A stretch of 64,000 bases of DNA from Desulforamulus profundi (GCF_002607855.1 NZ_AWQQ01000020.1:14794-78793); one strand, 5' to 3'; numbered from the stretch's first letter, positions 45,940-54,539 are shown. Notes: a model not told the origin generated them from the letters alone. Numbers and translations: made by a program.

Positions 45940-47291
45940 ATGGATGTGCGGGAGGCCGCATTATGGGACATGGTCCTGAAAGAAAGAAAAAACTCCATTA
46001 TCACCAAGGGGAAGCAGAAAAACCAGCTCAAATGTGATACCGACAGCGTGGCGGGGTGCGTCAGCCAGCGGGCCTGTGTCTACTGCGGGGCCAGGGTTGT
46101 CTTAAACCCGGTGACGGATGCCATCCATCTGGTGCACGGCCCCATCGGTTGTGCCAGTTATACCTGGGACATCCGGGGCAGTCTCAGCAGCGGGTCGGAG
46201 TTGTACCGGAACAGTTTTTCTACCGACTTGAAGGAACAGGATGTCATTTTCGGCGGTGAAAAGAAATTGGCCCGGGCCATCGATGAATTGGTTGCCCAAT
46301 ACCCCGCCAAAGTGGTGTTTGTTTATTCCACCTGCATTGTGGGGGTGATCGGGGATGACCTGGAGGCGGTCTGCAAGGCCGCGGCGGAAAGGCATCAAAT
46401 TGAAGTGATTCCCGTGCAGTCCAGCGGTTTTGCCGGCAATAAAGCCGCCGGTTACCGGGCCGCCTGCGACGCGCTGCTCCGGCTGATTCAGCCAACCCAA
46501 ACCGGCATCTCTGCCAGGGCCAACACCATCAATTATTTAGGGGACTTTAACCTGGCCGGGGAAGTGTGGATCATTAAAAACTACCTCAGGCAGATCGGTG
46601 TTGAAGTGAATGTGGCCTTTACCGGCGACTCTGACTATGAAGCTTTGAAAAACGCCACCGCTGCCTCCCTCAATATCATCCAGTGCGCCGGTTCCATGAT
46701 TTACCTGGCCCAGAGGATGAAAGAACTGTACGGGATTCCCTACCTCAACATTTCATTTCTGGGGCTGGAAGACACCGCCGAATCCCTGAGAAAGATCGCC
46801 TCTCACTTTGGCGACGAGGAAATGAAACGCCGGGTGGAAGAACTGGTTGCAAGGGAAACGGCCAGGGTGAAACCCACCCTGGAGTGGTACCGCCGGCGGC
46901 TGCAGGGCAAAAAAGCAGCTATTTACGTGGGGGGAGGGTTCAAGGCCATCTCTCTTATTAAGCAGTTCCGGGAAATCGGCATTGATGTGGTGATGATCGG
47001 CACCCAGACAGGACGCAAGGAAGAATACGAGATCATCAATGAACTGGTGGATGACGGGACGGTCATTTTGGATGACGCCAACCCGTCGGAACTGGAGAAA
47101 TTCATGGTGGAAAAGGGCGCCCACCTGCTGGTGGGAGGCGTCAAGGAAAGGCCCCTGGCCTACAAGCTGGGCATCGCTTTATCGACCATAATCACGAACG
47201 TAAGCATCCCTTGAGCGGTTTTGTAGGTGCGGTCAACCTGGCCAAAGAGGTGTATACCACCCTTTGCTCCCCGGTCTGGCAATACGTATAA
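45940..47291 (+). CDS. nifE: FeMo-cofactor scaffold protein NifE, frameshifted
   Basis: Alpha-type subunit of the NifEN scaffold on which the NifB-derived precursor matures. Cysteines RACVYCGARVV, GPIGCASYTWDIRG and STCIVGVIGDD are conserved. The frame breaks near 47180 (GCTTTATCGAC, where one more T gives AFIDHNHERKHPLSGFVGAV) and the true end is 47291, not 47214. About 450 residues result. Start choice among ATG 45922, ATG 45940 and GTG 45946 is uncertain; AAGGAG at 45931 favours the later ones. Confidence 0.92.
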
Positions 47292-47306
47292 GGAGGGTAG
47301 AGGCCT

Positions 47307-48749
47307 GTGGAAAAAAATCATGCAAATTACCGCGATGTCAATGAAAACCCGTGCAACATGTGCATGCCCATGGGAGGCATTCTGGCCTTCAAAGGATTGG
47401 AACAGTCCATGGTGATTCTCCATGGTTCCCAGGGCTGCGCCACCTACATGCGCCGGCATATGGCCGAGCATTTTAACGAACCCATTGATGTGGCCTCTTC
47501 CTCACTGAATGAGAAAGGCACCGTTTACGGGGGAGAAAAGAATTTAAAACAAGGCATGGACAATGTTATTAAAGCCTACCGGCCCGGGGTCATCGGCATC
47601 CTTACCACCTGCCTGGCGGAAACCATTGGCGAGGACATCGACAGGATCAGCCAGGAATACCTGAGGGAAAAGGGATACGGGGATTTGCCGGTGGTTACCG
47701 TCAACAGCCCCGGTTACGGGGGCACCCATACCGAGGGATACTGGTTAACCCTGAGAAGAATCGTGGCCCAGTTGGCCCGGCCCACCGAAGCCCATGCCAG
47801 AATTAACGTCATCATTCCCAACCTGAGCCCGGCGGATATCCGGGAGATGAAGAGGATTTTACAGCTAATGCAGGTGGACTACATCCTGCTGCCCGATTAT
47901 TCCGATACCCTGGACCGCCCTTATCAAAAACCCTACCACAAGATGCCCGAGGGCGGCACCAAACTGGCAGACATTGCCGCCATGGGCGGCGCCGCAGCCA
48001 CCATCCAGTTTGGTCTCACGGTGGATGAGAGCATGTCCCCGGGTCACTGTTTGGCCAGCGAGTTCGGCGTCCCTCTGTATAACCTGCCGGTGCCCATGGG
48101 GATTGAAAATACCGACATGTTTATAAATCTGCTGGTGAAACTGACGGGCAACCCGCTGCCGGCCTGCCTGGAGCAGGAGCGGGGCAGGCTGCTGGACTGC
48201 ATGATTGATTCCCATAAATACAATGCCCGGGGGCGCAGCGTCATCTTCGGCGAGCCGGACAATATCTACGGGGTAGCCAAAATCTGCCTGGAGAACGGCA
48301 TTTACCCGGTGGTGGTGGCCACCGGCAGTAAAAACCCCAAGCTGGTGAAACTTCTGGAAGAAAAGCTGGCCCACTCGCCCCTGCGTTGTACCGTATTAAC
48401 CGAAACGGATTTTACCACTATTCGAAAGCAAAGCAGAGGAAAGGCCAACATCGCCATCGGCTCATCGGAGGGCAGGTTTCTGACCGAGAAGGAGGGCATC
48501 CCTCTGGTAAGGTACGGCTTTCCCATCCACGACCGCACCGGCGGTCAGCGTCTCCTTTCGGTGGGCTACGCGGGTACCACCATGTTTCTGGACAGGATCA
48601 CCAATACCCTGTTGGAACACAAACACAATCATTACCGGAAATCCATGTATGAAATGTTTTATCTGAACAACCAACCGGTTGAGGAATTTTTTCTGGAAAG
48701 TAGTGGTGAGCAGCATGACGTGCTTATGCAATCAGAACCCCGGCATTAG
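47307..48749 (+). CDS. nifN: FeMo-cofactor scaffold protein NifN
   Basis: A 480-residue beta-type partner of NifE. The opening ENPCNMCMPMGGILAFKGLE, LHGSQGCATYMRRHM and TTCLAETIGEDI resemble NifK but lack the full P-cluster set. GTG 47307 follows AAGGAGG. No NifB domain is fused at its end; nifB is separate and overlaps its last 35 bases. The frame is intact. Confidence 0.93.
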   Translation: MEKNHANYRDVNENPCNMCMPMGGILAFKGLEQSMVILHGSQGCATYMRRHMAEHFNEPIDVASSSLNEKGTVYGGEKNLKQGMDNVIKAYRPGVIGILTTCLAETIGEDIDRISQEYLREKGYGDLPVVTVNSPGYGGTHTEGYWLTLRRIVAQLARPTEAHARINVIIPNLSPADIREMKRILQLMQVDYILLPDYSDTLDRPYQKPYHKMPEGGTKLADIAAMGGAAATIQFGLTVDESMSPGHCLASEFGVPLYNLPVPMGIENTDMFINLLVKLTGNPLPACLEQERGRLLDCMIDSHKYNARGRSVIFGEPDNIYGVAKICLENGIYPVVVATGSKNPKLVKLLEEKLAHSPLRCTVLTETDFTTIRKQSRGKANIAIGSSEGRFLTEKEGIPLVRYGFPIHDRTGGQRLLSVGYAGTTMFLDRITNTLLEHKHNHYRKSMYEMFYLNNQPVEEFFLESSGEQHDVLMQSEPRH

Positions 48750-49647
48750 TCAAACAGCCGGTGACACCCTGGAACAAACCCGCAGGCACCCCTGTTATTC
48801 TCAGGATGCCCATCATAAATATGCCCGCATGCACCTGCCGGTAGCGCCCCAATGCAATATCGGCTGCAATTACTGCAACCGCAAGTATGACTGCGTCAAT
48901 GAAAGCAGGCCCGGTGTCACCAGCGAGGTATTAACACCGGTGTCGGCGGAACAAAAATTTATCGTGGTCAAAGAAAAAATTCCCAACCTCAGCGTGGTGG
49001 GCATTGCCGGGCCCGGAGACGCCCTGGCCAACTGGGACAATACCCGGGAGGCCATCGAGCGGATCAAACAGTCCAACCCGGAGATGATCTTTTGCCTGTC
49101 CACCAACGGGTTGCTGCTGCCCCACTATGCCCCGGAAATTGTAGAGCTGGGCATTAAACATGTAACGGTGACCATGAATACCCTGGACCCGGCCACCGGG
49201 GCTAAAATCTACCGCCACGTCTATTACCAGGGGAAAAAATATGAGGGCGTTGAGGGAGCTCGCATCTTACTGGAAAATCAACTGACCGGTATCCAGTATC
49301 TGGCCCAACAGGGTGTGCTGGTAAAAGTGAACATTGTGATGATCAAAGGCATCAACGACAGCGAGATTCCCTCTGTGGTTAAAAAAGCCAAGAAGTTAGG
49401 AGCCTTCATGACCAACATCATGCCGCTAATTCCGGCGGAGGGCAGCGCCTTTGCCCATCTTCCTCCCACCGGCATGCAGGAACTGAATCAAATGAGGGAT
49501 CTCTGCCAAATTGATTTGCACCAGATGCGGCATTGCAAGCAGTGCCGGGCGGATGCCATCGGCCTGCTGGGTGAGGACCGCTCCCGGGAGTTTTATGCCG
49601 GTCAGGCTGTGCAGCCGCTGAAACAGAATCATTCTATGACTATGTAG
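48715..49647 (+). CDS. nifB: Radical SAM FeMo-cofactor precursor synthase NifB
   Basis: A 310-residue enzyme that fuses two [4Fe-4S] clusters and inserts carbide to make NifB-co. The SAM cluster motif is CNIGCNYCNRKYDC near residue 48. Other conserved blocks are GIAGPGDALANWDNTREAIE and MPLIPAEGSAFAHL. The C-terminal CKQCRADAIGLLGED is kept and the NifX-like domain of proteobacterial NifB is absent, as in archaeal and clostridial forms. It starts inside nifN (ATG 48715). Confidence 0.95.
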   Translation: MTCLCNQNPGISQTAGDTLEQTRRHPCYSQDAHHKYARMHLPVAPQCNIGCNYCNRKYDCVNESRPGVTSEVLTPVSAEQKFIVVKEKIPNLSVVGIAGPGDALANWDNTREAIERIKQSNPEMIFCLSTNGLLLPHYAPEIVELGIKHVTVTMNTLDPATGAKIYRHVYYQGKKYEGVEGARILLENQLTGIQYLAQQGVLVKVNIVMIKGINDSEIPSVVKKAKKLGAFMTNIMPLIPAEGSAFAHLPPTGMQELNQMRDLCQIDLHQMRHCKQCRADAIGLLGEDRSREFYAGQAVQPLKQNHSMTM

Positions 49648-49679
49648 CGAAATCAATTGATGAAAAGGGGTTGGGTCAA

Positions 49680-49988
49680 GTGATTAAGCCGAAACGTCAC
49701 ATTTTTGTCTGCACGAGTTCCAGAATGAACGGTCAGTCCAAGGGTTTTTGCCAGAGCAAAGCCGGTGTGGAGATCGTGGAAAATTTCCTGGAAGAAATCA
49801 GAGACCGGGACCTGGGAGGGGAAGTTTTTGTCTCCAACACCGGCTGCTTCAGCCTGTGCGAGAAGGGTCCCATCGTGGTTGTCTACCCGGATAATGTCTG
49901 GTACGGCGCTGTCACCCCCGGGGATGTGGAAGAGATTATGGATGAGCACATCGAAGGAGGAAACGTGGTCAAGAGACTGGAGATATAG
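49680..49988 (+). CDS. [2Fe-2S] ferredoxin, thioredoxin-like (Shethna/clostridial type)
   Basis: A 102-residue electron carrier. GTG 49680 follows AAAAGGGG. The motif HIFVCTSSRMNGQSKGFC places two cysteines, and SNTGCFSLCEKGP two more, the pattern of thioredoxin-like [2Fe-2S] ferredoxins associated with nitrogenase in Clostridium and Azotobacter. It may supply electrons to NifH or protect the enzyme. It lies between nifB and the AnfO-like gene in the same operon. Confidence 0.88.
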   Translation: MIKPKRHIFVCTSSRMNGQSKGFCQSKAGVEIVENFLEEIRDRDLGGEVFVSNTGCFSLCEKGPIVVVYPDNVWYGAVTPGDVEEIMDEHIEGGNVVKRLEI

Positions 49989-50023
49989 ACAATAACAAAC
50001 TCCTGGAAAAGGGGGAGAGTCTG

Positions 50024-50650
50024 ATGCCCAAGGAAATAGCTGTTTACGTGGGTGAGAACGGAAAGACCACCGACCTCTATCAACAAGGCAAAGTCATGAT
50101 CTATCAAAGGATGCAGGGCCGGTGGAGTGTGTCCAGGGAAAAGGACTTTTCCCTGGGCGAAAACTTTAATATCAAGGCTTTACGGGACCAGATGAGTGAA
50201 CTGGTTGATTTCCTCGGCTCCTGCAAAACCTTTGTGGGGCTTTCCGTCACCGGTATCCCTTATTTTGCCCTGGAGAAATCCCGCTGCAGCATCTGGGAAT
50301 TTGAGGGGAACCCGGTGGAGTTCCTGGATTATATCCTGGCCAAAGAGGAAGAAGAGCAAAAGGAAACCGTGGTGCAAAACGCCGTCAGCCCGCCCGTTCC
50401 GGTGGAGACCTTCAGCGGCTGCTACCGCATTTCCATTAAAGAAATTCAGGAGAAGAACCTAGGTGTTACCTCCAAGCAGGCCCTGTTGCCCTTTGTCCGG
50501 CAGGGTAAATTCTACTCCCTGGAAGTCCTCTGCAACCACATCCCTCCCTGGCTGGAAAACGAAATCCTCGTCAACGGCATGGAGAGCCGCACCGAGGTCA
50601 TTGGAAAAAATGAAATCAAGTTAATCATTACCAAACCATGCTGCAACTAA
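50024..50650 (+). CDS. AnfO-like nitrogenase accessory protein
   Basis: A 208-residue protein matching the AnfO family, named for iron-only nitrogenase gene clusters. The N-terminal half fits well: EIAVYVGENGKTTDLYQQGK, VMIYQRMQGRWSVSREKDFS and KTFVGLSVTGIPYFALEK, then SIWEFEGNPVEFLDYIL. The second half has GCYRISIKEIQEKNLGVTSK and ends in CCN. No anfDGK genes are present, only a molybdenum nitrogenase. ATG 50024 follows AAAAGGGGGAG. The molecular role of AnfO is not established. Confidence 0.75.
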   Translation: MPKEIAVYVGENGKTTDLYQQGKVMIYQRMQGRWSVSREKDFSLGENFNIKALRDQMSELVDFLGSCKTFVGLSVTGIPYFALEKSRCSIWEFEGNPVEFLDYILAKEEEEQKETVVQNAVSPPVPVETFSGCYRISIKEIQEKNLGVTSKQALLPFVRQGKFYSLEVLCNHIPPWLENEILVNGMESRTEVIGKNEIKLIITKPCCN

Positions 50651-50670
50651 AAACCATTCTCAATTCAACC

Positions 50671-50833
50671 GGGGACGGTTCTTGACTTGAATTGAAGTTT
50701 TTCCCAGTTCCTATAAACGAATTATTTATCAATACGGGGCGTTTCTGAACTGTAATTTAGTTTTCCCCAATTCAATTTGAGAACTGTCTCTGCTTGAATT
50801 CTTTAGTTTCAATTCAAGTCAGGAACCGTCCCC
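50671..50833. repeat. Nested inverted repeat (REP-like) between anfO and nifV
   Basis: The arm GGGGACGGTTCTTGACTTGA followed by ATTGAAG (50671-50697) is answered by its reverse complement at 50807-50833 with one mismatch. Further partial copies of CAATTCAA and GAACTGTCTC lie inside. GGGGACGGTTC-type arms recur in many clostridial genomes as intergenic repeats. No protein is encoded inside. Confidence 0.65.
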
Positions 50834-50877
50834 ACTTGAATTGAATGAATTGGCTTTGGTTTTGGAGGGTGATCTAC

Positions 50878-51696
50878 GTGAATACGGTCTACTTTGTTGA
50901 TACCACCCTGCGTGACGGGGAACAGGCGGCGGGGGTTGCTTTTACTGTGGATGAGAAGGTGAAGATTGCCTGGTTGCTGGACCAGGTGGGGGTCTACCAG
51001 ATCGAGTCGGGCATACCGGCCATGGGAAAGCTGGAAATGGATGCCATCTATCGCATCCTGTCCCTTGATCTAAAAGCCAGGGTTTCCACCTGGAACCGGG
51101 CCACCCTGGGGGATGTCAAGGCTTCGCTGGCCTGCGGCGCCCGCAACCTGCACATTTCCGCCCCGGTTTCCGACATTCACATCCAATACAAGTTAAGATG
51201 CAGTCGCCTTTGGGTGCTGGAAAGCGTCAGAAGGGCGGTCAGTTATGCCCGAGAGCACGGCTGCACCGTAACCATCGGTGCCGAGGACGCCTCCCGGGCG
51301 GATATGAATTTTTTGCTGACATTTGCCCGGTTTGCCAGGGAGGAAGGGGCCAGCCGCCTCCGCTTCGCCGATACCCTAGGTGTGCTGGACCCCTTTACCA
51401 CCAGGGATAAAGTGGCCCAAATCATTCAAGAGGTCGGGATCGATGTGGAGATGCACGCCCATAACGACTTCGGCATGGCCACCGCCAACGCCCTGGCCGC
51501 TTACCAGGCCGGGGCCAAATACCTCAGTACCACCGTTTCCGGCCTGGGGGAGCGGGCCGGCAACAGTTCCTTTGAGGAAGTGGTGAAAGTGCTGCAACGG
51601 GTTAAAGGTGTAAAAATAGATGTCCCGGAAGAAAAACTGGAAGAGCTGGCGCAAACCGTGGTCCTGGCCGCCAACAGGCCGGTCTCTTTCTTTTAG
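50878..51696 (+). CDS. nifV: Homocitrate synthase NifV, short form
   Basis: A 272-residue enzyme condensing acetyl-CoA and 2-oxoglutarate to homocitrate, the organic part of FeMo-cofactor. GTG 50878 follows GGAGGGTGA. The TIM-barrel catalytic features are present: DTTLRDGEQAAGVAFT, the metal-binding HAHNDFGMATANALAAYQAG and TVSGLGERAGNSSFEEV. Usual NifV proteins have about 380 residues; this one lacks the C-terminal communication region and matches the length I recall for NifV-alpha of Clostridium pasteurianum. No separate omega subunit gene is visible. Confidence 0.88.
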   Translation: MNTVYFVDTTLRDGEQAAGVAFTVDEKVKIAWLLDQVGVYQIESGIPAMGKLEMDAIYRILSLDLKARVSTWNRATLGDVKASLACGARNLHISAPVSDIHIQYKLRCSRLWVLESVRRAVSYAREHGCTVTIGAEDASRADMNFLLTFARFAREEGASRLRFADTLGVLDPFTTRDKVAQIIQEVGIDVEMHAHNDFGMATANALAAYQAGAKYLSTTVSGLGERAGNSSFEEVVKVLQRVKGVKIDVPEEKLEELAQTVVLAANRPVSFF

Positions 51697-51834
51697 GTAC
51701 TTGGGAAACCCCTAAAAGGTTGATGATGTCTCACGATGTTAAACCGTTTTGACGATTATATGTGAATAAAATTCATTGCATATTTCAATTTTTACCGCAT
51801 ACCCATTATCCTAAAACATTGGGGAGATGGGTGC

Positions 51835-52023
51835 ATGTTTAGGGATTTAAAACTTATCATATATTTACAGATGTATAAGGATGATCCTAATAAGCTGGTG
51901 GAGTTATTTAACCACCACAGGGAAGAGCTGCTTAAGCTAAAAGAAAGATACCCGGCTTGGAAATCTTTCGTAAAACCCGAAGTCCTTGCGGCGTTAAAAA
52001 GCAAGGGACTACCAGTGGACTAA
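51835..52023 (+). CDS. Small uncharacterised protein
   Basis: A 62-residue helical protein; ATG 51835 follows GGGGAGATGGG. It reads MFRDLKLIIYLQMYKDDPNK then LVELFNHHREELLKLKERYP and ends GLPVD. No family or motif is recognised. It is separated from nifV by about 140 bases without a visible terminator. Confidence 0.55.
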   Translation: MFRDLKLIIYLQMYKDDPNKLVELFNHHREELLKLKERYPAWKSFVKPEVLAALKSKGLPVD

Positions 52024-52172
52024 AATATTTACACTTTCACAAGTTCCAATGGCCATGCCTGAAATACAACCAACCACCAGGAAAACCAATTTATCACCTC
52101 GCTTACTATGATAAGCTGCTCAATCTAAGATACACGTTTAGTCCTACCTTAATTTCAATTTGATTTTACTAA

Positions 52173-52221
52173 CGCAAGACCACTTTTACATCCCGATGCA
52201 GGATATAAAAGTGGTCTTGCG
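52173..52221. other. Large hairpin in the 52024-52551 intergenic region
   Basis: CGCAAGACCACTTTTA and its exact reverse complement at 52206-52221 enclose a 17-base loop. No T-run follows on either strand. Confidence 0.5.
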
Positions 52222-52265
52222 TACCCCGACTGCTATAAAACGCATATCTCTTAGGTACCAAATAC

Positions 52266-52298
52266 AGAAAACGCCTACCGGCTCGGGGGGCGTTTTCT
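52266..52298. other. Second hairpin in the same intergenic region
   Basis: AGAAAACGCC, 13-base loop rich in G and C, GGCGTTTTCT. With the hairpin at 52173 it suggests a structured RNA. The rest of 52024-52551 shows no gene. Confidence 0.45.
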
Positions 52299-52551
52299 AT
52301 AGCAATTGATCTCATTGGCGGAGGGATAACCGCAAATCCCGACCCTATCCCAACCGGAACGTTTCTACAATCCACGATACCCACTGGATTTTTTCTTTCA
52401 CCAATGTCAGATTCATTTTATCAGCCACCTTTACCTGAATTTACCACTCAATCTTAGGTTTTCCTGTTAAGTTTGAAATGATACCAGGAAAAGCGGTATT
52501 AATGGTGAAATAATACAGGAGGGCCACAAAAAACGGTTAGGGGGATGACCT

Positions 52552-52665
52552 GTGAAATGTATTTATGAAGATACTCCTTGCAAATGCAACACCTCCTGTC
52601 AGGATGAATGTGATGACTGTTACTGCCGGAAGTGCCCCCTTAAAGAAAGGCCGCCCCATTATTAA
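52552..52665 (+). CDS. Cysteine-rich 37-residue protein
   Basis: GTG 52552 follows TTAGGGGGATG. The peptide is MKCIYEDTPCKCNTSCQDEC then DDCYCRKCPLKERPPHY: eight cysteines in 28 residues, arranged C-x6-C-x-C-x3-C-x3-C-x2-C-x-C-x2-C. A metallothionein-like metal store, small Fe-S or zinc protein is possible. It is followed after 18 bases by another small gene. No family is recognised. Confidence 0.6.
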   Translation: MKCIYEDTPCKCNTSCQDECDDCYCRKCPLKERPPHY

Positions 52666-52683
52666 TAGGTGAAGGTGGGTATT

Positions 52684-52854
52684 ATGCAGGTAATTCTGGC
52701 CGCCGCCGGCTGTGGGCAGCTGAGTGAGATAAGGGAAATCGTGACCAAACACCACCAGGTAATTCTTGGATCCATGGACGGCAGCCGGTTAAACTCCCTG
52801 GTGGACGTAGTGGGCAAGTTGCAAATACCGGTTTGTTTTTACGAAACCGGCTGA
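52684..52854 (+). CDS. Small uncharacterised protein
   Basis: A 56-residue protein; ATG 52684 sits behind AAGGTGGG. It starts MQVILAAAGCGQLSEIREIV and continues with a beta-alpha pattern (HHQVILGSMDG, GKLQIPVCFYETG) that looks like a small alpha/beta domain. The next gene begins seven bases after it, so they are probably one operon with the cysteine-rich gene. Confidence 0.55.
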   Translation: MQVILAAAGCGQLSEIREIVTKHHQVILGSMDGSRLNSLVDVVGKLQIPVCFYETG

Positions 52855-52860
52855 GACCAT

Positions 52861-53124
52861 ATGCGCAGAATCGTTGCCGTGGGCAACTTGACAGGCGTTT
52901 TACCGCTGGAAGACTTTGCGACAGAAGAGGAAATAAAAACCCGGCTGGACAGGGAATTCGGAGCCAACTGGCGGGAAGTCCTGCTGGGGAAAACCAAACC
53001 CTTTGATTACCAGCATTTTTACAACGTTTTCCTGAGGGTAACGGACGTGGTATTTGAAGATCAGGGTACGGTGTTGTCCCTGATCAGCAAGCCCCTTGAA
53101 GTTTACAACATCATCACCGGTTAA
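52861..53124 (+). CDS. Small uncharacterised protein
   Basis: An 87-residue protein starting at ATG 52861. It includes EDFATEEEIKTRLDREFGAN, DYQHFYNVFLRVTDVVFEDQ and ends KPLEVYNIITG. No family is recognised and there is no signal or membrane segment. The ribosome site is weak, suggesting coupling to the preceding gene. Confidence 0.55.
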   Translation: MRRIVAVGNLTGVLPLEDFATEEEIKTRLDREFGANWREVLLGKTKPFDYQHFYNVFLRVTDVVFEDQGTVLSLISKPLEVYNIITG

Positions 53125-53141
53125 AAGGGAGGTTGGAAAAG

Positions 53142-53366
53142 ATGGAACGGGAGGCCCCCAAGGTAAAACTGGATACCGTGATCAAACTGTGCACAGAGGG
53201 GATCGAAATGCTTTCCCAGGGGAAGGTGCAGGAAACCATGAACGGGCTTATGCACACCCTGGAGATGGCCAGGCAAATGCTGGCGGTCCATAACGGCAGG
53301 GGTGAGGTGTGGGTGAAGGCTAAGGTAAAGCTGGGCAATGCAGAGCCGGGTACCGTGGACGGTTAA
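53142..53366 (+). CDS. Small uncharacterised helical protein
   Basis: A 74-residue protein; ATG 53142 follows AAAGGGAGG. It is mainly helical (VIKLCTEGIEMLSQGKVQET, MNGLMHTLEMARQMLAVHNG). No family recognised. Fourth gene of the run beginning with the cysteine-rich protein. Confidence 0.5.
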   Translation: MEREAPKVKLDTVIKLCTEGIEMLSQGKVQETMNGLMHTLEMARQMLAVHNGRGEVWVKAKVKLGNAEPGTVDG

Positions 53367-53386
53367 TCAGAAACGACGAGAGCGGC

Positions 53387-53500
53387 ATGCTGGTCCACTG
53401 GGTGGTGCCGGGCAGTACACGCCCGCTGGTGGATTTGTTTTTACGGGACCAATTTGAAGAATACATCGAACTGGAAGGTCAATGCAATCAGCACCACTAG
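53387..53500 (+). CDS. Short ORF, possibly the end of the preceding gene in another frame
   Basis: Encodes MLVHWVVPGSTRPLVDLFLR then DQFEEYIELEGQCNQHH. It has no ribosome site and its frame is open upstream to within the preceding gene (IRNDESG), so it may be an extension of 53142-53366 after a frameshift. A terminator follows at 53578. Confidence 0.3.
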   Translation: MLVHWVVPGSTRPLVDLFLRDQFEEYIELEGQCNQHH

Positions 53501-53577
53501 ACAACAGCAGAAGCTTTGGCCAGCAGGTTAACGAATGGTTTAAATCGGCAAGTACCCCCAGGGTTTTTTAAAAACTG

Positions 53578-53604
53578 ACCACGGCGGAAGCTGTGGTTTT
53601 TTTG
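53578..53604 (+). terminator. Terminator after the small-gene run
   Basis: ACCACGGC, loop GGAA, GCTGTGGT then TTTTTTTG. Confidence 0.8.
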
Positions 53605-53676
53605 TTTTATTATGTATAAAATTGGCAGAAACCTCACATACTCTTAGTAGTTAATTAGTGTATGTGGGGTGCAGAT

Positions 53677-54261
53677 GTGTTATATACAAAAAAGAAGCGA
53701 TATCTTCTTTGTTTAATCATCCTGTTGCTTGGCCTGGTCTTTTTGTCCTACCGGACCCATGTTCAGCATGAGTTTGCCAGCCAGCTGATTCGCTTTCATG
53801 TGATTGCCAACAGTGATCGTCTTGAGGACCAGACTTTAAAGCTTCACGTAAGAGACGTCATTGTAAATGAAATGAAAGAACGGTTCCGTCATGCGTCAAG
53901 CAGGCAAGAAGCAGAAAAAATTGTATTAGACAGTATGGATGAAATTAAAACACTGGCCCGGGAACAAATTAAACGTGAGGGAAAGGACTACCGGGTGGCT
54001 GTGATGATGGGTGACTTTGATTTTCCCACCAAAACCTACGGTACCTTAACCCTGCCCGCGGGCAATTATCATGCGGTAAGGGTGGTCATTGGCGAAGGAA
54101 AAGGGAAAAACTGGTGGTGCGTCCTGTTTCCTCCCCTTTGCTTTGTGGACAGTGTAGAAACACTGGATAAGAATGAAAGGGCAAAAGGAATTAAGGTATT
54201 TGAAAAGGAGAACGTGGAATTCAGGTTAAAATGCGCAGACTTTTTAAAGATTTTTAGTTAA
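53677..54261 (+). CDS. spoIIR: Stage II sporulation protein R
   Basis: A 194-residue secreted signalling protein made in the forespore that activates the SpoIIGA protease, which then processes pro-sigma-E in the mother cell. It starts with one membrane/signal segment (LLCLIILLLGLVFLSY). Family blocks follow: LIRFHVIANSDRLEDQTLKL and GNYHAVRVVIGEGKGKNWWC VLFPPLCFVD. GTG 53677 fits the GGGGTG site; ATG 53662 is the alternative. It shows that the organism forms endospores. Confidence 0.93.
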   Translation: MLYTKKKRYLLCLIILLLGLVFLSYRTHVQHEFASQLIRFHVIANSDRLEDQTLKLHVRDVIVNEMKERFRHASSRQEAEKIVLDSMDEIKTLAREQIKREGKDYRVAVMMGDFDFPTKTYGTLTLPAGNYHAVRVVIGEGKGKNWWCVLFPPLCFVDSVETLDKNERAKGIKVFEKENVEFRLKCADFLKIFS

Positions 54262-54281
54262 ATCGCATTGTGTTCAATCAA

Positions 54282-54307
54282 GGGCAGTCACCAAGCGGTG
54301 ACTGCCC
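54282..54307 (+). terminator. Hairpin after spoIIR
   Basis: GGGCAGTCACC, loop AAGC, GGTGACTGCCC. There is no T-run, so termination may be weak. Confidence 0.5.
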
Positions 54308-54431
54308 GCTGCTGATCGCCCGCCCCTAAAAGATTGATTATTTATAAAATTTAAATGGACTTGTTTGTACAGGGTTGGTAACTGTTAAATAAAATATAGA
54401 AGAATGTTTATTTTTGTAATATAATATTCAT

Positions 54432-54539
54432 ATGAAGTTAAGCGAAGGGCAAAACGTCAAGGTAATTAATTCAATACCGGAAGTTCTCCGGGAATTGACG
54501 CCTGCGGAGATCCCTCTGGCGGGACGGGCAACCGTCTAG
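54432..54539 (+). CDS. Small ORF of 35 codons, doubtful
   Basis: MKLSEGQNVKVINSIPEVLR then ELTPAEIPLAGRATV. The composition looks protein-like but no ribosome site precedes ATG 54432. Nothing else is visible in 54308-54702. Confidence 0.3.
   Translation: MKLSEGQNVKVINSIPEVLRELTPAEIPLAGRATV

Noticed and set aside
50671..50833. Insertion sequence or CRISPR repeat
   Set aside because: No transposase ORF, no target-site duplication, and the repeats are inverted, not regularly spaced direct repeats.
52169..52384. Minus-strand 71-codon ORF
   Set aside because: It has no ribosome site and reads through both hairpins of the intergenic element; its apparent protein-like look comes from the repeat structure.
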